This document shows, one piece after another, positions 1-5,962 of a DNA stretch of 10,727 nt. Under the pieces are notes generated by a model. The model made no database searches and was not told where the DNA came from. It was given only the letters and a program-made list of their open reading frames with translations. Every line of letters starts with the position of its first letter. The first letter of the stretch is position 1. Origin of the DNA: Anaerolineae bacterium (lineage in GTDB: Bacteria; Chloroflexota; Anaerolineae; Aggregatilineales; Phototrophicaceae); assembly GCA_025454675.1 (NCBI GenBank), contig JALONZ010000021.1, positions 1-10,727 on the forward strand. Reading direction: 5' to 3'. The position numbers and the translations under genes are program-made.

Positions 1-401
1 GATTCCATATCAATGGTCACAGGGATAGCCGATTGTTGGGCAACATTCAAAATATGGCGCAAATTTGCCACGCAAAGGTCTTCGCTAATATCCAAGCCCA
101 TATGCGTCAATTTGAGCGAAACAGAGGCTTTTAAGCCGTTTTGCTGGATATTTTTGAGCAGTTCCAGATACACATCGCGCACGGCTTCGGTCTCTGCCGC
201 GCTGGTCACACTTTCGCCTAAATAATCTAACGTGACCCACAACCCCGCCTCATTCAGTGACTTTGTAACCCGAATCGCATCGGATAAGGTTTCGCCTGCC
301 ACCCAACGTCGCGCCATTCGCCGTGCGATAAAAAAATGTGTGACCAAAGACCGCGCCCATTTGGCTTGTGAGAGGTATAAGAAGAATCGGCGCATGAGCA
401 T
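1..401 (-). CDS. Proline dehydrogenase, N-terminal part (cut by window edge)
   Basis: FAD-dependent oxidation of L-proline to 1-pyrroline-5-carboxylate, the first step of proline catabolism. The 133 visible residues read through to the window edge without a stop. The stretch RWVAGETLSDAIRVTKSLNE followed by GLWVTLDYLGESV (about residues 33-65) matches the N-terminal region of the monofunctional bacterial enzyme (PRODH/PutA domain), and LKASVSLKLTHMGLDIS fits the next barrel strand. The ATG at 401 is chosen because AGAAGGAGA lies about 7 bases upstream; a second ATG at 395 is less well spaced. The gene lies 131 bases downstream of the ureohydrolase on the same strand, so the two may be co-transcribed, although a TATAAT on the minus strand (457-452) in the gap could give it its own promoter. 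The family call is confident; catalytic residues lie outside the window. Confidence 0.88.
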   Translation of the reverse strand, partial: MLMRRFFLYLSQAKWARSLVTHFFIARRMARRWVAGETLSDAIRVTKSLNEAGLWVTLDYLGESVTSAAETEAVRDVYLELLKNIQQNGLKASVSLKLTHMGLDISEDLCVANLRHILNVAQQSAIPVTIDME

Positions 402-451
402 AAAAAATCTCCTTCTATGAAAAATTTAAGTAACAAATTCCAGACCTCTCT

Positions 452-457
452 ATTATA
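452..457 (-). promoter_or_regulatory. Possible -10 box ahead of proline dehydrogenase
   Basis: Exact TATAAT on the minus strand, about 50 bases upstream of the proline dehydrogenase start. No convincing -35 is seen at 16-18 bases upstream, so this is a weak candidate only. Confidence 0.3.
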
Positions 458-497
458 ATCGCATCAATTCTTCTGGCGTATGGTTAAGGTGAGTTTT

Positions 498-525
498 GCA
501 TCGGCTAACCAATCATAACCGATGC
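498..525. terminator. Stem-loop just after the ureohydrolase stop codon
   Basis: GCATCGG (498-504) and CCGATGC (519-525) form a perfect 7-bp stem with a 14-base loop, 7 bases beyond the ureohydrolase stop. In the minus direction it is followed by AAAACTCACC rather than a T run, so it is not a textbook intrinsic terminator for that gene. It may be a weak terminator or a 3' stabiliser; the T-rich side faces the plus direction. Confidence 0.4.
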
Positions 526-532
526 TTATTTA

Positions 533-1633
533 TCATTTCGGGGCATGTGCCATCAGATATAACAAGTCAATCGCTAATGTCGCGCCAACAATTGCAGTGG
601 CTTGGGTGGGGTCATATAACGGATTCACCTCCACCACATCCGCCCCAACCACATTTAACCCGTCTAATGCCTTCAAAAAACGGCGCATCTCATGGGTCGT
701 GGGTCCACCTGCGACAGGCGAACCTGTCCCTGGCGCAAAAGCGGGGTCTAGTGCGTCTACATCCAATGTTATATAAACAGGCGTATTTGCCCCAATTCGA
801 CTTCTAACCCGTTCCGCTAAGGCTTCTGGACCCATAGCGAGGGCATCATTGGCATAAATGATGTTATATCCGCCATTTGGTGATGGTGGCTGAATGGTGC
901 GGATATAAACCTGACTGGATTGTGACACATCAATATGCCCCTCATTAACCAACCCTGTTGCAAACGTGCCATGATTGATAAACGATATTCCAAGTCCCAA
1001 TTCTTCGCTATCATAGCTGTCCTGATGGGAATCAATATGAATCAGTGCCACTTTGCCAAATTTTTTCGATGCGGCACGTATGGGTCCGTATGGCAGGGTG
1101 TGGTCGCCACCTAATGATAACAATCGCGCCCCTGCCTTAAATATCTCACTAGCGGCAAATTCGGTTGAAGCCAGCATCATCTCAACCACTCCCGTACCGG
1201 GCAACGCAACAATATCGCCAAAATCAATAATCCGCTTGGTTTGGGTTATATCGTCTGTCCATGGATAAATAGGTTGAAATGCACTCGCATAAAAGGATTG
1301 TTCCCGAATCGCACGCGGTCCCATCCGTGTCCCACTGCGATTTGATGTACCACAATCAAAGGGAATTCCCATGACGACCAAATCTGCCCGACCAAGCACC
1401 TCTGGGTCACGACTATAGGGCATTTTCATAAATGTTGGAATCCCTGCAAATGGTAATGCTTGTTCCAACAAATTAAGTGACTCCATATTATAAAAATCGG
1501 CTGGAATTTGCTGATTATTCGGTACATTCATCATATTACCGCCATTCATTGGGTAAAATGCGCTTGCCAGTGTTGTTGCACCACCTGCTAGTGTGCCTTG
1601 AAGAAAATGTCTGCGTGTTAAATGGTCATCCAT
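533..1633 (-). CDS. Agmatinase-family ureohydrolase with a Tat-type signal sequence
   Basis: Binuclear Mn-type ureohydrolase (arginase/agmatinase/formiminoglutamase superfamily) that hydrolyses a guanidino compound to urea plus an amine; the substrate cannot be read from sequence. Metal-site motifs are intact: GGDH (H178), DSHQD (D201, H203, D205) and DVDALDP (D291, D293). GTSNRSGTRMGPRAIRE and the PGTGSPVAGG loop are agmatinase-like. The N-terminus reads MDDHLTRRHFLQGTLAGGAT: a twin-arginine motif (TRRHFLQ) followed by a short hydrophobic segment, suggesting export, which is unusual for this family. The start at 1633 is preferred over ATGs at 1639 and 1666 and a TTG at 1678 because AAAGGA (1646-1641) sits 7 bases upstream of it. 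From there the protein is 366 aa, longer than typical agmatinases (about 300-320) because of this leader. It is divergent from a TetR gene with shared operators. A guanidinobutyrase or guanidine hydrolase is possible instead of agmatinase. Confidence 0.9.
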   Translation of the reverse strand: MDDHLTRRHFLQGTLAGGATTLASAFYPMNGGNMMNVPNNQQIPADFYNMESLNLLEQALPFAGIPTFMKMPYSRDPEVLGRADLVVMGIPFDCGTSNRSGTRMGPRAIREQSFYASAFQPIYPWTDDITQTKRIIDFGDIVALPGTGVVEMMLASTEFAASEIFKAGARLLSLGGDHTLPYGPIRAASKKFGKVALIHIDSHQDSYDSEELGLGISFINHGTFATGLVNEGHIDVSQSSQVYIRTIQPPSPNGGYNIIYANDALAMGPEALAERVRSRIGANTPVYITLDVDALDPAFAPGTGSPVAGGPTTHEMRRFLKALDGLNVVGADVVEVNPLYDPTQATAIVGATLAIDLLYLMAHAPK

Positions 1634-1676
1634 TGTCATATCCTTTAATAACTTGCTATCATTCATATGATGTATC

Positions 1677-1704
1677 AATAGATTGTCAAATACGACAATC
1701 TATT
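1677..1704. promoter_or_regulatory. Operator 1 for the TetR regulator (inverted repeat)
   Basis: A perfect inverted repeat with 11-bp arms: AATAGATTGTC, 6-base spacer AAATAC, GACAATCTATT. The core TTGTC-N6-GACAA is shared with operator 2, centred 48 bp away. It overlaps the predicted +1 of the ureohydrolase. Assignment to the adjacent TetR-type protein is inference from position and symmetry. Confidence 0.75.
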
Positions 1705-1708
1705 TGCA

Positions 1709-1737
1709 ATTAAACATGAGATGATATAAATTGTCAA
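1709..1737 (-). promoter_or_regulatory. Sigma70-like promoter of the ureohydrolase gene
   Basis: On the minus strand TTGACA (1737-1732) is separated by exactly 17 bases from TTTAAT (1714-1709), a near-consensus promoter. The predicted transcript start, near 1702, falls inside operator 1, while the -35 lies inside operator 2. The two inverted repeats therefore cover both ends of this promoter. Confidence 0.65.
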
Positions 1738-1751
1738 CTATGACAATTTAT
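1726..1751. promoter_or_regulatory. Operator 2 for the TetR regulator (inverted repeat)
   Basis: A perfect inverted repeat with 10-bp arms: ATAAATTGTC, 6-base spacer AACTAT, GACAATTTAT. The core TTGTCAA-C/A-TA-T/C-GACAA matches operator 1 at all but two spacer positions. It overlaps the -35 boxes proposed for both divergent promoters, which would let one bound dimer repress both genes, including autoregulation. Confidence 0.75.
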
Positions 1752-1759
1752 TTTATATA
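1731..1759 (+). promoter_or_regulatory. Possible promoter of the TetR gene
   Basis: TTGTCA (1731-1736) and TATATA (1754-1759) are spaced by 17 bases. The -35 lies within operator 2. The predicted start of transcription, about 1766, leaves only a very short leader before the ATG at 1775. An alternative pair, TTGCAA (1704-1709) with TATAAA (1725-1730), has a short 15-base spacer. Confidence 0.4.
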
Positions 1760-1774
1760 GGTAAAAGGATGATT

Positions 1775-2353
1775 ATGGGTCGTAAAAGTTTATCAGAAGC
1801 ACGTACTAACGAAATTTTAGACGCATTTGGGCGGTGTATTATCAAATATGGCTTAGACACTTCTTTGGAGCAAGTCGCAGAGGAGGCAGGCATGACGCGC
1901 AGTATCATCCGTCACTATATTGGTAATCGTGAGGAGGTTGTGAATACGCTGATAGAACGGGTCACACATGATTATCTGAACACGTTACAGCGATTGGGGG
2001 ATGGCATCCCTGATGAGAAATTAATTGACCTGTTATTGGATTATTTATTCGGTGGGTTGCCCGATTATGATGCAGTAGATAAACTGATTTTAGATATTTT
2101 AATGACCGCCAAAAATCGTTATCCTGTTGCAAAACAACGCTTGCGTGATTTGTTCACACACATCATTACCCTATTGGCAAATGATTTTCAACGCTTATAT
2201 TCGCATAATACACCCGATAAATGCCGTGAGGTAGCCTATGGCGTACTTTGCCTTGCGATGAGTAATGAGTCATTTGTTTGGATTGGGATGGACGCACAAC
2301 ATCATGTGATGGCACGACAACAAGCAATATATCTGATTGAATCCCTGCACTAA
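1775..2353 (+). CDS. TetR/AcrR-family transcriptional regulator
   Basis: A 192-residue repressor-type protein, the normal TetR length. The N-terminal DNA-binding domain covers about residues 8-55: the helix-turn-helix runs through TSLEQVAEEAGMTRSIIRHY, followed by the family's characteristic NREEVVNTLIERV. The remainder is the helical ligand-binding and dimerisation domain, with no recognisable ligand signature. ATG at 1775 is chosen because AAGGA (1765-1769) is 5 bases ahead of it; the ATG at 1769 directly abuts that Shine-Dalgarno. The gene is divergent from the ureohydrolase and the gap holds two matching palindromes, so it most likely represses both itself and the ureohydrolase. The ligand may be the guanidino substrate or its amine product (inference). 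The family call is firm; the effector is unknown. Confidence 0.9.
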   Translation: MGRKSLSEARTNEILDAFGRCIIKYGLDTSLEQVAEEAGMTRSIIRHYIGNREEVVNTLIERVTHDYLNTLQRLGDGIPDEKLIDLLLDYLFGGLPDYDAVDKLILDILMTAKNRYPVAKQRLRDLFTHIITLLANDFQRLYSHNTPDKCREVAYGVLCLAMSNESFVWIGMDAQHHVMARQQAIYLIESLH

Positions 2354-2356
2354 AAG

Positions 2357-2385
2357 ACATATCCCCGCACTTAGCAGGGATATGT
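2357..2385. terminator. Hairpin between the convergent TetR and phosphofructokinase genes
   Basis: ACATATCCC (2357-2365) pairs perfectly with GGGATATGT (2377-2385), with a small extra GC pairing inside. It sits in the 45-base gap between two convergent stop codons, so it can serve either transcript, although neither side has a strong T run. An alternative stem pairs ATCCCTGC (2341-2348, last TetR codons) with GCAGGGAT (2374-2381) and would exclude the first. Confidence 0.55.
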
Positions 2386-2398
2386 TCAAAACTCAAAT

Positions 2399-3379
2399 TT
2401 ATTTCGCCAGCACCTCTGCCAATTCCAGCAGGGCGGGGTCTACGGGGCGATGTTTGCCTGCAATTTCCACCAGCGGGGTGGTGATGGTTTGTTTGCCAGA
2501 CATGCCGACTAAAACGCCAGATGACCCTTTTGCCAATTGTTCAACGGCTTCTGCGCCCAGTCGCGTGGCGAGTACACGGTCAAATGCCAGTGGCGCACCA
2601 CCGCGTTGCACATGCCCAATTTTGATAGACCGCAATTCAAACCCAGCTTGCTCATGATTGACTTTGAAATAGTCCATCAATTCATCTGCGCCATATTTTG
2701 CGCCTTCAGCCACCACCACAATACCATGAGCCTTACCACGGTCATACGCCGCCAGCAGAATATCGGCAACTTCGCTGGGCGGTGTTTCTTTTTCCGGGAT
2801 GACGATGGCTTCTGCACCCCCTGCAATCCCTGCCATAAGCGCCAAATAGCCACAATCACGCCCCATCACTTCCACCATAAACGCGCGTTGATGAGATGAT
2901 GCGGTTGTCTTGAGGCGGTCAATCGCTTCTAATGCAATATTCAGCGCGGTATCTACCCCGATGGTAATATCCGACCCATACAGGTCATTATCAATCGTAG
3001 AAGCCACACCAACCGCAGGGAATCCCAGTTTATGGATGGCGTTGGTGCCGGTTTGCGACCCATTACCACCAATCACCACCACCGCATCTATCCCGCGTTG
3101 ATTCAAATTGCGAACAGCCTCACGCTGTCCTTCTTCGGTTTTGAATTTCTCAGAACGGGCGCTACCCAACATCGTGCCACCCATTTGAATAATCCCACCG
3201 ACATCACGCGGACCGAGCGCCTTAAAATCACCCGTCACCAGCCCAGCATAACCATGCCGAACTCCAAAAACTTCCCACCCTTTGCTGATGGCGGTGCGCG
3301 TCACGGCGCGGATTGCCGCGTTCATGCCGGGTGCATCGCCCCCACTTGTTAATACTGCAATGCGTTTAATGCTTGTCAT
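2399..3379 (-). CDS. pfkA: 6-phosphofructokinase
   Basis: Phosphorylates fructose 6-phosphate to fructose 1,6-bisphosphate, the committed step of glycolysis, in the cytoplasm. The 326-aa protein has the standard length and order of motifs: TSGGDAPGMNAAIR (residues 11-24), the nucleotide/Mg loop GGNGSQTG (104-111), TIDND with the catalytic base Asp (about 128-132), SSHQRAFMVEVMGRDCGYLA, and HVQRGGAPLAFDR near the end. Gly107 after Asn106 and the absence of Lys before TIDND point to ATP rather than pyrophosphate as donor. The oddity is Asn106, where E. coli PfkA has Asp103 in GGDGS (a Mg-ATP residue). The start at 3379 lies 17 bases after the upstream hydrolase stop, and the likely Shine-Dalgarno AAAGG overlaps that stop codon, so the genes are probably co-transcribed and translationally coupled. 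Confidence 0.95.
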   Translation of the reverse strand: MTSIKRIAVLTSGGDAPGMNAAIRAVTRTAISKGWEVFGVRHGYAGLVTGDFKALGPRDVGGIIQMGGTMLGSARSEKFKTEEGQREAVRNLNQRGIDAVVVIGGNGSQTGTNAIHKLGFPAVGVASTIDNDLYGSDITIGVDTALNIALEAIDRLKTTASSHQRAFMVEVMGRDCGYLALMAGIAGGAEAIVIPEKETPPSEVADILLAAYDRGKAHGIVVVAEGAKYGADELMDYFKVNHEQAGFELRSIKIGHVQRGGAPLAFDRVLATRLGAEAVEQLAKGSSGVLVGMSGKQTITTPLVEIAGKHRPVDPALLELAEVLAK

Positions 3380-3396
3380 ACGTTGGATTTAGCCTT

Positions 3397-4083
3397 TCAG
3401 TTGATGGTATATTTGCCACCAGGGTCTAATACAATTGGGGTGGCGCTGGTCGTATTATTGACACGGCTCGCCCATGCGCCACCATCCTGCATAATTGGCG
3501 GGAATGTGGCATAGTGCATTGGCACGACAAAGCGTGGGCGCACCAGTTCTATCGCTTTCAATGAATCTTCAATCCCCATCGTGAACAAATCACCAATCGG
3601 GAAGAAGGCAACATCAATCCCCATATCGCCAATCCAAGACATTTCTGCGAAGGGGCAAGTATCGCCTGCATAATAGGCTTTGAATTGTGGGGTGCTGATG
3701 ACAAATCCCATCGGACTACCACCATGTGACCCGTCTGGTAAGGATGAACTATGATGGGCAATGGTAGCTTTCACCGTGCAGAATCCACCTTGATATGCAC
3801 CACCTAAATTCAATCCAACCGTATTTTCTACACCCTTACTCCTTAACCAATTTGAAATTTCAAAGTTGGTCACAACAGGGGCATGTGTGCGTTTGGCAAT
3901 ATCAACCGCATCACCAATGTGGTCGCCATGCCCATGACTGACTAAAATCAATTCGGGTGTAATTTCTTCTGGACGGATAGGCGCAAGTGGATTGCCTGTT
4001 AAAAATGGGTCTACAATGACGACATGTCCATCTATATCTAACCGAAAGGCTGAATGTCCTAGCCATGTGAATGAAAGGCTCAT
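3397..4083 (-). CDS. UPF0173-type metal-dependent hydrolase (metallo-beta-lactamase fold)
   Basis: A small (228 aa) stand-alone metallo-beta-lactamase-fold protein whose length and motifs fit the UPF0173 family (YtkL-like). Visible features are WLGHSAFRLD at the start, the first metal motif SHGHGDHIGD (residues 49-58), histidines 110-111, AGDT (D141) and PMHYATFP (H190), giving a complete metal-binding set. There is no signal peptide, so it acts in the cytoplasm. The physiological substrate of this family is not established. AGGAG about 10 bases before the ATG supports the start. It lies between the histidine kinase (52 bases upstream) and pfkA (17 bases downstream) on the same strand, suggesting an operon, but there is no obvious pathway link. 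Confidence 0.88.
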   Translation of the reverse strand: MSLSFTWLGHSAFRLDIDGHVVIVDPFLTGNPLAPIRPEEITPELILVSHGHGDHIGDAVDIAKRTHAPVVTNFEISNWLRSKGVENTVGLNLGGAYQGGFCTVKATIAHHSSSLPDGSHGGSPMGFVISTPQFKAYYAGDTCPFAEMSWIGDMGIDVAFFPIGDLFTMGIEDSLKAIELVRPRFVVPMHYATFPPIMQDGGAWASRVNNTTSATPIVLDPGGKYTIN

Positions 4084-4135
4084 AAATCAATCGCTCCTAA
4101 CCTGTTATCATGATTTTCATCTGTTAATCTTATCT

Positions 4136-5413
4136 CTAATCCGCAGATTCTGCCAATGGTAATGTAACATAGAAGGTTGCCCCTCTGCCCAATCCATCAC
4201 TCTCTGCCCAAATCTTTCCATGATGCGCTTCAACAACCGCTTGAGCAATGCTTAACCCAATGCCCAACCCCCCATAACGACGTACCATGTGGTCTTCAAC
4301 TTGATAAAATTCTTTGAAGATGCGCTCCAACTGTTCCGCTTCAAGCCCAATACCCGAATCTTCGATGCTAATAATGACTTCGGCATTATCTTTGGCTTTT
4401 GCATGAATTTTTATCGTACCGCCTGCTTGACAATAGGTGACTGCATTGTTCAAAAGGTTGTTCAAAGCCATCAACACCCGTGTGCGGTCTATGAAAATGC
4501 GTGTGTGAACATCTTCTACCATAAATTTTAATTGATGGGTTCGACTGCTGGTGACAGCCAATGTATCGTGTTGCAAATCATCCATCAATGCACCCAGTGG
4601 GGTAGGTTCACGATGCAGTTGTTCCGTCTTTTGCTTCAAATAACGCAAGTTAATCATCGCATCAATAATCCGCCGTAGTTGCATGGCGCTTTCCATCACT
4701 TTGGATGCTTGTTCACTAACTGATTCATCATCCTCTTCTTGCAAAAAGCTGGCGTATCCCATAATAATCCCCAATGGGGTTCGCAATTCATGACTTGCAA
4801 TCGCAATAAAATCATTTTTCAAATTGTCTAAATCTTCTAATTCGGTATTCGCCTTTTGCAACTGCATCACCAATTGCCCCACTTCTATGGCAATTGCCGC
4901 TTCTCCCGCAAGAGTTGCCAAATTACGGGTATCTTCAATCGTCCATGGAAGGCTTCGTTTGTTGATAACTTCCAACACCCCAATGACCTTATCTTTGGCG
5001 ATTAGGGGAACACCCAATAATGATTTGGTGATGAATCGGTTGGTTTGGTCTATTCCCTCATAATGACGGGGGTCATGTACCGCATCATCAACTTGTACCA
5101 CTTTTTGTTCTTTGAAGATAATACCTGCAATGCTATCCAATGGGACGAGTTTGCCAATCAAATTGCTTGCATTGGTGGTTGTTGCCGCAATTGCCAATTC
5201 ACCCAATTCTTCCTTCCACAATATCACCGATGCCGATTCCGAATTGGTAAGTCTTGCCGCCGCATCCATCAAATATCCCAGTAGGGCATCTATGTTTGCC
5301 GTTGGTCTCAGTAGAATGCTGTTCAAAACATTGTTGATTTCAAGTAGCAGTTTGAGGTTTGCCACCTCTGCTTCCAGTTGTTTGATGTACTCTATATCGA
5401 GTGTGTCTCCCAT
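4136..5413 (-). CDS. Soluble GAF-domain sensor histidine kinase
   Basis: A 425-aa cytoplasmic two-component kinase with no transmembrane segment. A short coiled-coil leader (about 8-30) is followed by a GAF domain (about 40-180; LLGVPLIAKDKVIGVLEVIN is the typical GAF core) and a linker helix. The HisKA dimerisation domain carries the phospho-acceptor in ASHELRTPLG (H208). The HATPase_c domain has an N box near LNNLLNNAVTY (317-327), G1 box DSGIGL (352-357), F box IFKEFYQVE and G2 box GGLGIGLSIA (381-390). All catalytic boxes are intact, so it should autophosphorylate. No partner response regulator is adjacent; the only receiver-like protein here (7144-8298) lacks a phosphorylatable Asp. The GAF ligand is unknown. 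The gene is the first after a 549-base region packed with repeated boxes, which may control it. It ends with TAG. Confidence 0.92.
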   Translation of the reverse strand: MGDTLDIEYIKQLEAEVANLKLLLEINNVLNSILLRPTANIDALLGYLMDAAARLTNSESASVILWKEELGELAIAATTTNASNLIGKLVPLDSIAGIIFKEQKVVQVDDAVHDPRHYEGIDQTNRFITKSLLGVPLIAKDKVIGVLEVINKRSLPWTIEDTRNLATLAGEAAIAIEVGQLVMQLQKANTELEDLDNLKNDFIAIASHELRTPLGIIMGYASFLQEEDDESVSEQASKVMESAMQLRRIIDAMINLRYLKQKTEQLHREPTPLGALMDDLQHDTLAVTSSRTHQLKFMVEDVHTRIFIDRTRVLMALNNLLNNAVTYCQAGGTIKIHAKAKDNAEVIISIEDSGIGLEAEQLERIFKEFYQVEDHMVRRYGGLGIGLSIAQAVVEAHHGKIWAESDGLGRGATFYVTLPLAESAD

Positions 5414-5569
5414 GTTATCACTGCCTTTGCCTTTATCGTCCAGAATAGCCTAAGTGTATCACATCCTGTCTCAATTCTGTGTTCAAGGGGGGTTTTGGTT
5501 TTTCATTCTGACCCAATTTTTGGGGGGATTGGTTTATATCTTTTCTATAGTAGTAGGGCTGTTCAAAGA

Positions 5570-5587
5570 TGTTCAAAACTTATAACA
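5570..5587 (+). repeat. 18-bp element, copy 1 (TGTTCAAAACTTATAACA)
   Basis: An exact copy of an 18-mer with dyad character TGTT-nn-AA-nn-TT-nn-AACA, built from a TGTTCAAAAC half and a TTATAACA half. It is preceded at 5560 by a degenerate half-site exactly 10 bp upstream. Confidence 0.9.
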
Positions 5588-5600
5588 CCGTTGTAACAAA

Positions 5601-5630
5601 TGTGGGATAAAGTGCGTTTTTGTGGGATAA
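5601..5630 (+). repeat. TGTGGGATAA direct repeat, two copies 20 bp apart
   Basis: TGTGGGATAA occurs at 5601-5610 and 5621-5630, start-to-start 20 bp, about two helical turns. The complement TTATCCCACA resembles a DnaA box (TTATCCACA) with one extra C, so the resemblance is imperfect. Confidence 0.7.
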
Positions 5631-5685
5631 AAAGCAAAAATTAATAGTTTTTTAGGCACGAATTATGGATTTCACGTTTGTTTTT

Positions 5686-5703
5686 TGTTATAAGTTTTGA
5701 ACA
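5686..5703 (-). repeat. 18-bp element, copy 2 (inverted orientation)
   Basis: An exact reverse complement of the 18-mer seen at 5570 and 5877. Its GTTTTGAACA half (5694-5703) faces TGTTCAAAAC (5709-5718) across a 5-base spacer, giving a perfect 10-bp-arm palindrome. Confidence 0.9.
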
Positions 5704-5718
5704 GGGGTTGTTCAAAAC
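5694..5718. repeat. Perfect inverted repeat of two 10-mer boxes
   Basis: GTTTTGAACA, 5-base spacer GGGGT, then TGTTCAAAAC. The arms are exact complements. The left arm is part of 18-bp element copy 2. Confidence 0.8.
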
Positions 5719-5729
5719 TCAAGATTTTA

Positions 5730-5755
5730 TGTTCTAAACGAGGTAGTTTTGAACA
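5730..5755. repeat. Inverted pair of boxes
   Basis: TGTTCTAAAC (5730-5739) and GTTTTGAACA (5746-5755), facing each other across 6 bases, with one mismatch between arms. Confidence 0.7.
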
Positions 5756-5813
5756 GTAATAATTTCGTAATCTTATCTTAAACTCATTATCTACTCATTT
5801 TTCATTAATAAAA

Positions 5814-5863
5814 TGTTCAAAGTTTTGAACAGGTTTTGAACATTTTTTGCCGAGTTTTGAACA
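5814..5863. repeat. Hybrid 18-bp element followed by helically phased boxes
   Basis: TGTTCAAAGTTTTGAACA (5814-5831) is a nearly symmetric 18-mer made of two TGTTCAAA-type halves. Its right half, GTTTTGAACA at 5822, is repeated at 5833 and 5854. The start-to-start steps are 11 and 21 bp, i.e. one and two helical turns, so all three boxes present on the same DNA face. Confidence 0.8.
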
Positions 5864-5876
5864 GATTATTTGTTCT

Positions 5877-5894
5877 TGTTCAAAACTTATAACA
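5877..5894 (+). repeat. 18-bp element, copy 3 (TGTTCAAAACTTATAACA)
   Basis: A third exact copy of the 18-mer, in the same orientation as copy 1. Its TGTTCAAAAC half also forms a perfect 10-bp-arm inverted repeat with GTTTTGAACA at 5854-5863 across 13 bases. Confidence 0.9.
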
Positions 5895-5962
5895 AAATGG
5901 TTTGTTTTTCGTGAATTATTAATTGTGTCAAATGGGCATTGTTTGTAAATATCAACTTTTAA

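Larger units (their letters stand above)
5414..5962. other. 549-bp gene-free, AT-rich region with a dense array of repeated boxes
   Basis: No credible open reading frame is visible on either strand. The region carries eight exact copies of TGTTCAAAAC: 5570-5579, 5709-5718 and 5877-5886 on plus; 5694-5703, 5746-5755, 5822-5831, 5833-5842 and 5854-5863 on minus. Degenerate copies are at 5480 (TGTTCAAGGG), 5560 (TGTTCAAAGA), 5730 (TGTTCTAAAC) and 5814 (TGTTCAAAGT). The stretches between boxes (about 5631-5685 and 5756-5813) are strongly AT-rich. The region lies upstream of the kinase and downstream of the transferase gene, both on minus. Its role (regulator array, replication or partition site) is not determined. 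Confidence 0.85.

Noticed and set aside
496..807. Plus-strand open frames across the ureohydrolase and other minus-strand genes
   Set aside because: They are opposite-strand shadows of clearly recognisable proteins and show no family features of their own.
1634..1678. Ureohydrolase start at TTG 1678 or ATG 1666 or 1639
   Set aside because: These place the start before or on top of the AAAGGA Shine-Dalgarno at 1646-1641; the ATG at 1633 is correctly spaced and begins a normal Tat signal.
5378..5596. Small plus-strand open frame running into the repeat region
   Set aside because: It overlaps the kinase start antisense, has no ribosome binding site and crosses repeat boxes; no protein-like pattern.
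5480..5894. CRISPR array
   Set aside because: Boxes are short, occur in both orientations, and have irregular spacing with no uniform spacers.
5560..5894. ParB parS or LexA sites
   Set aside because: The 18-mers share only the TGTT...AACA ends with parS (TGTTTCACGTGAAACA) and lack its CACGTG core. GTTC spacing does not fit GTTC-N7-GTTC or the CGAAC/GTTCG LexA boxes.
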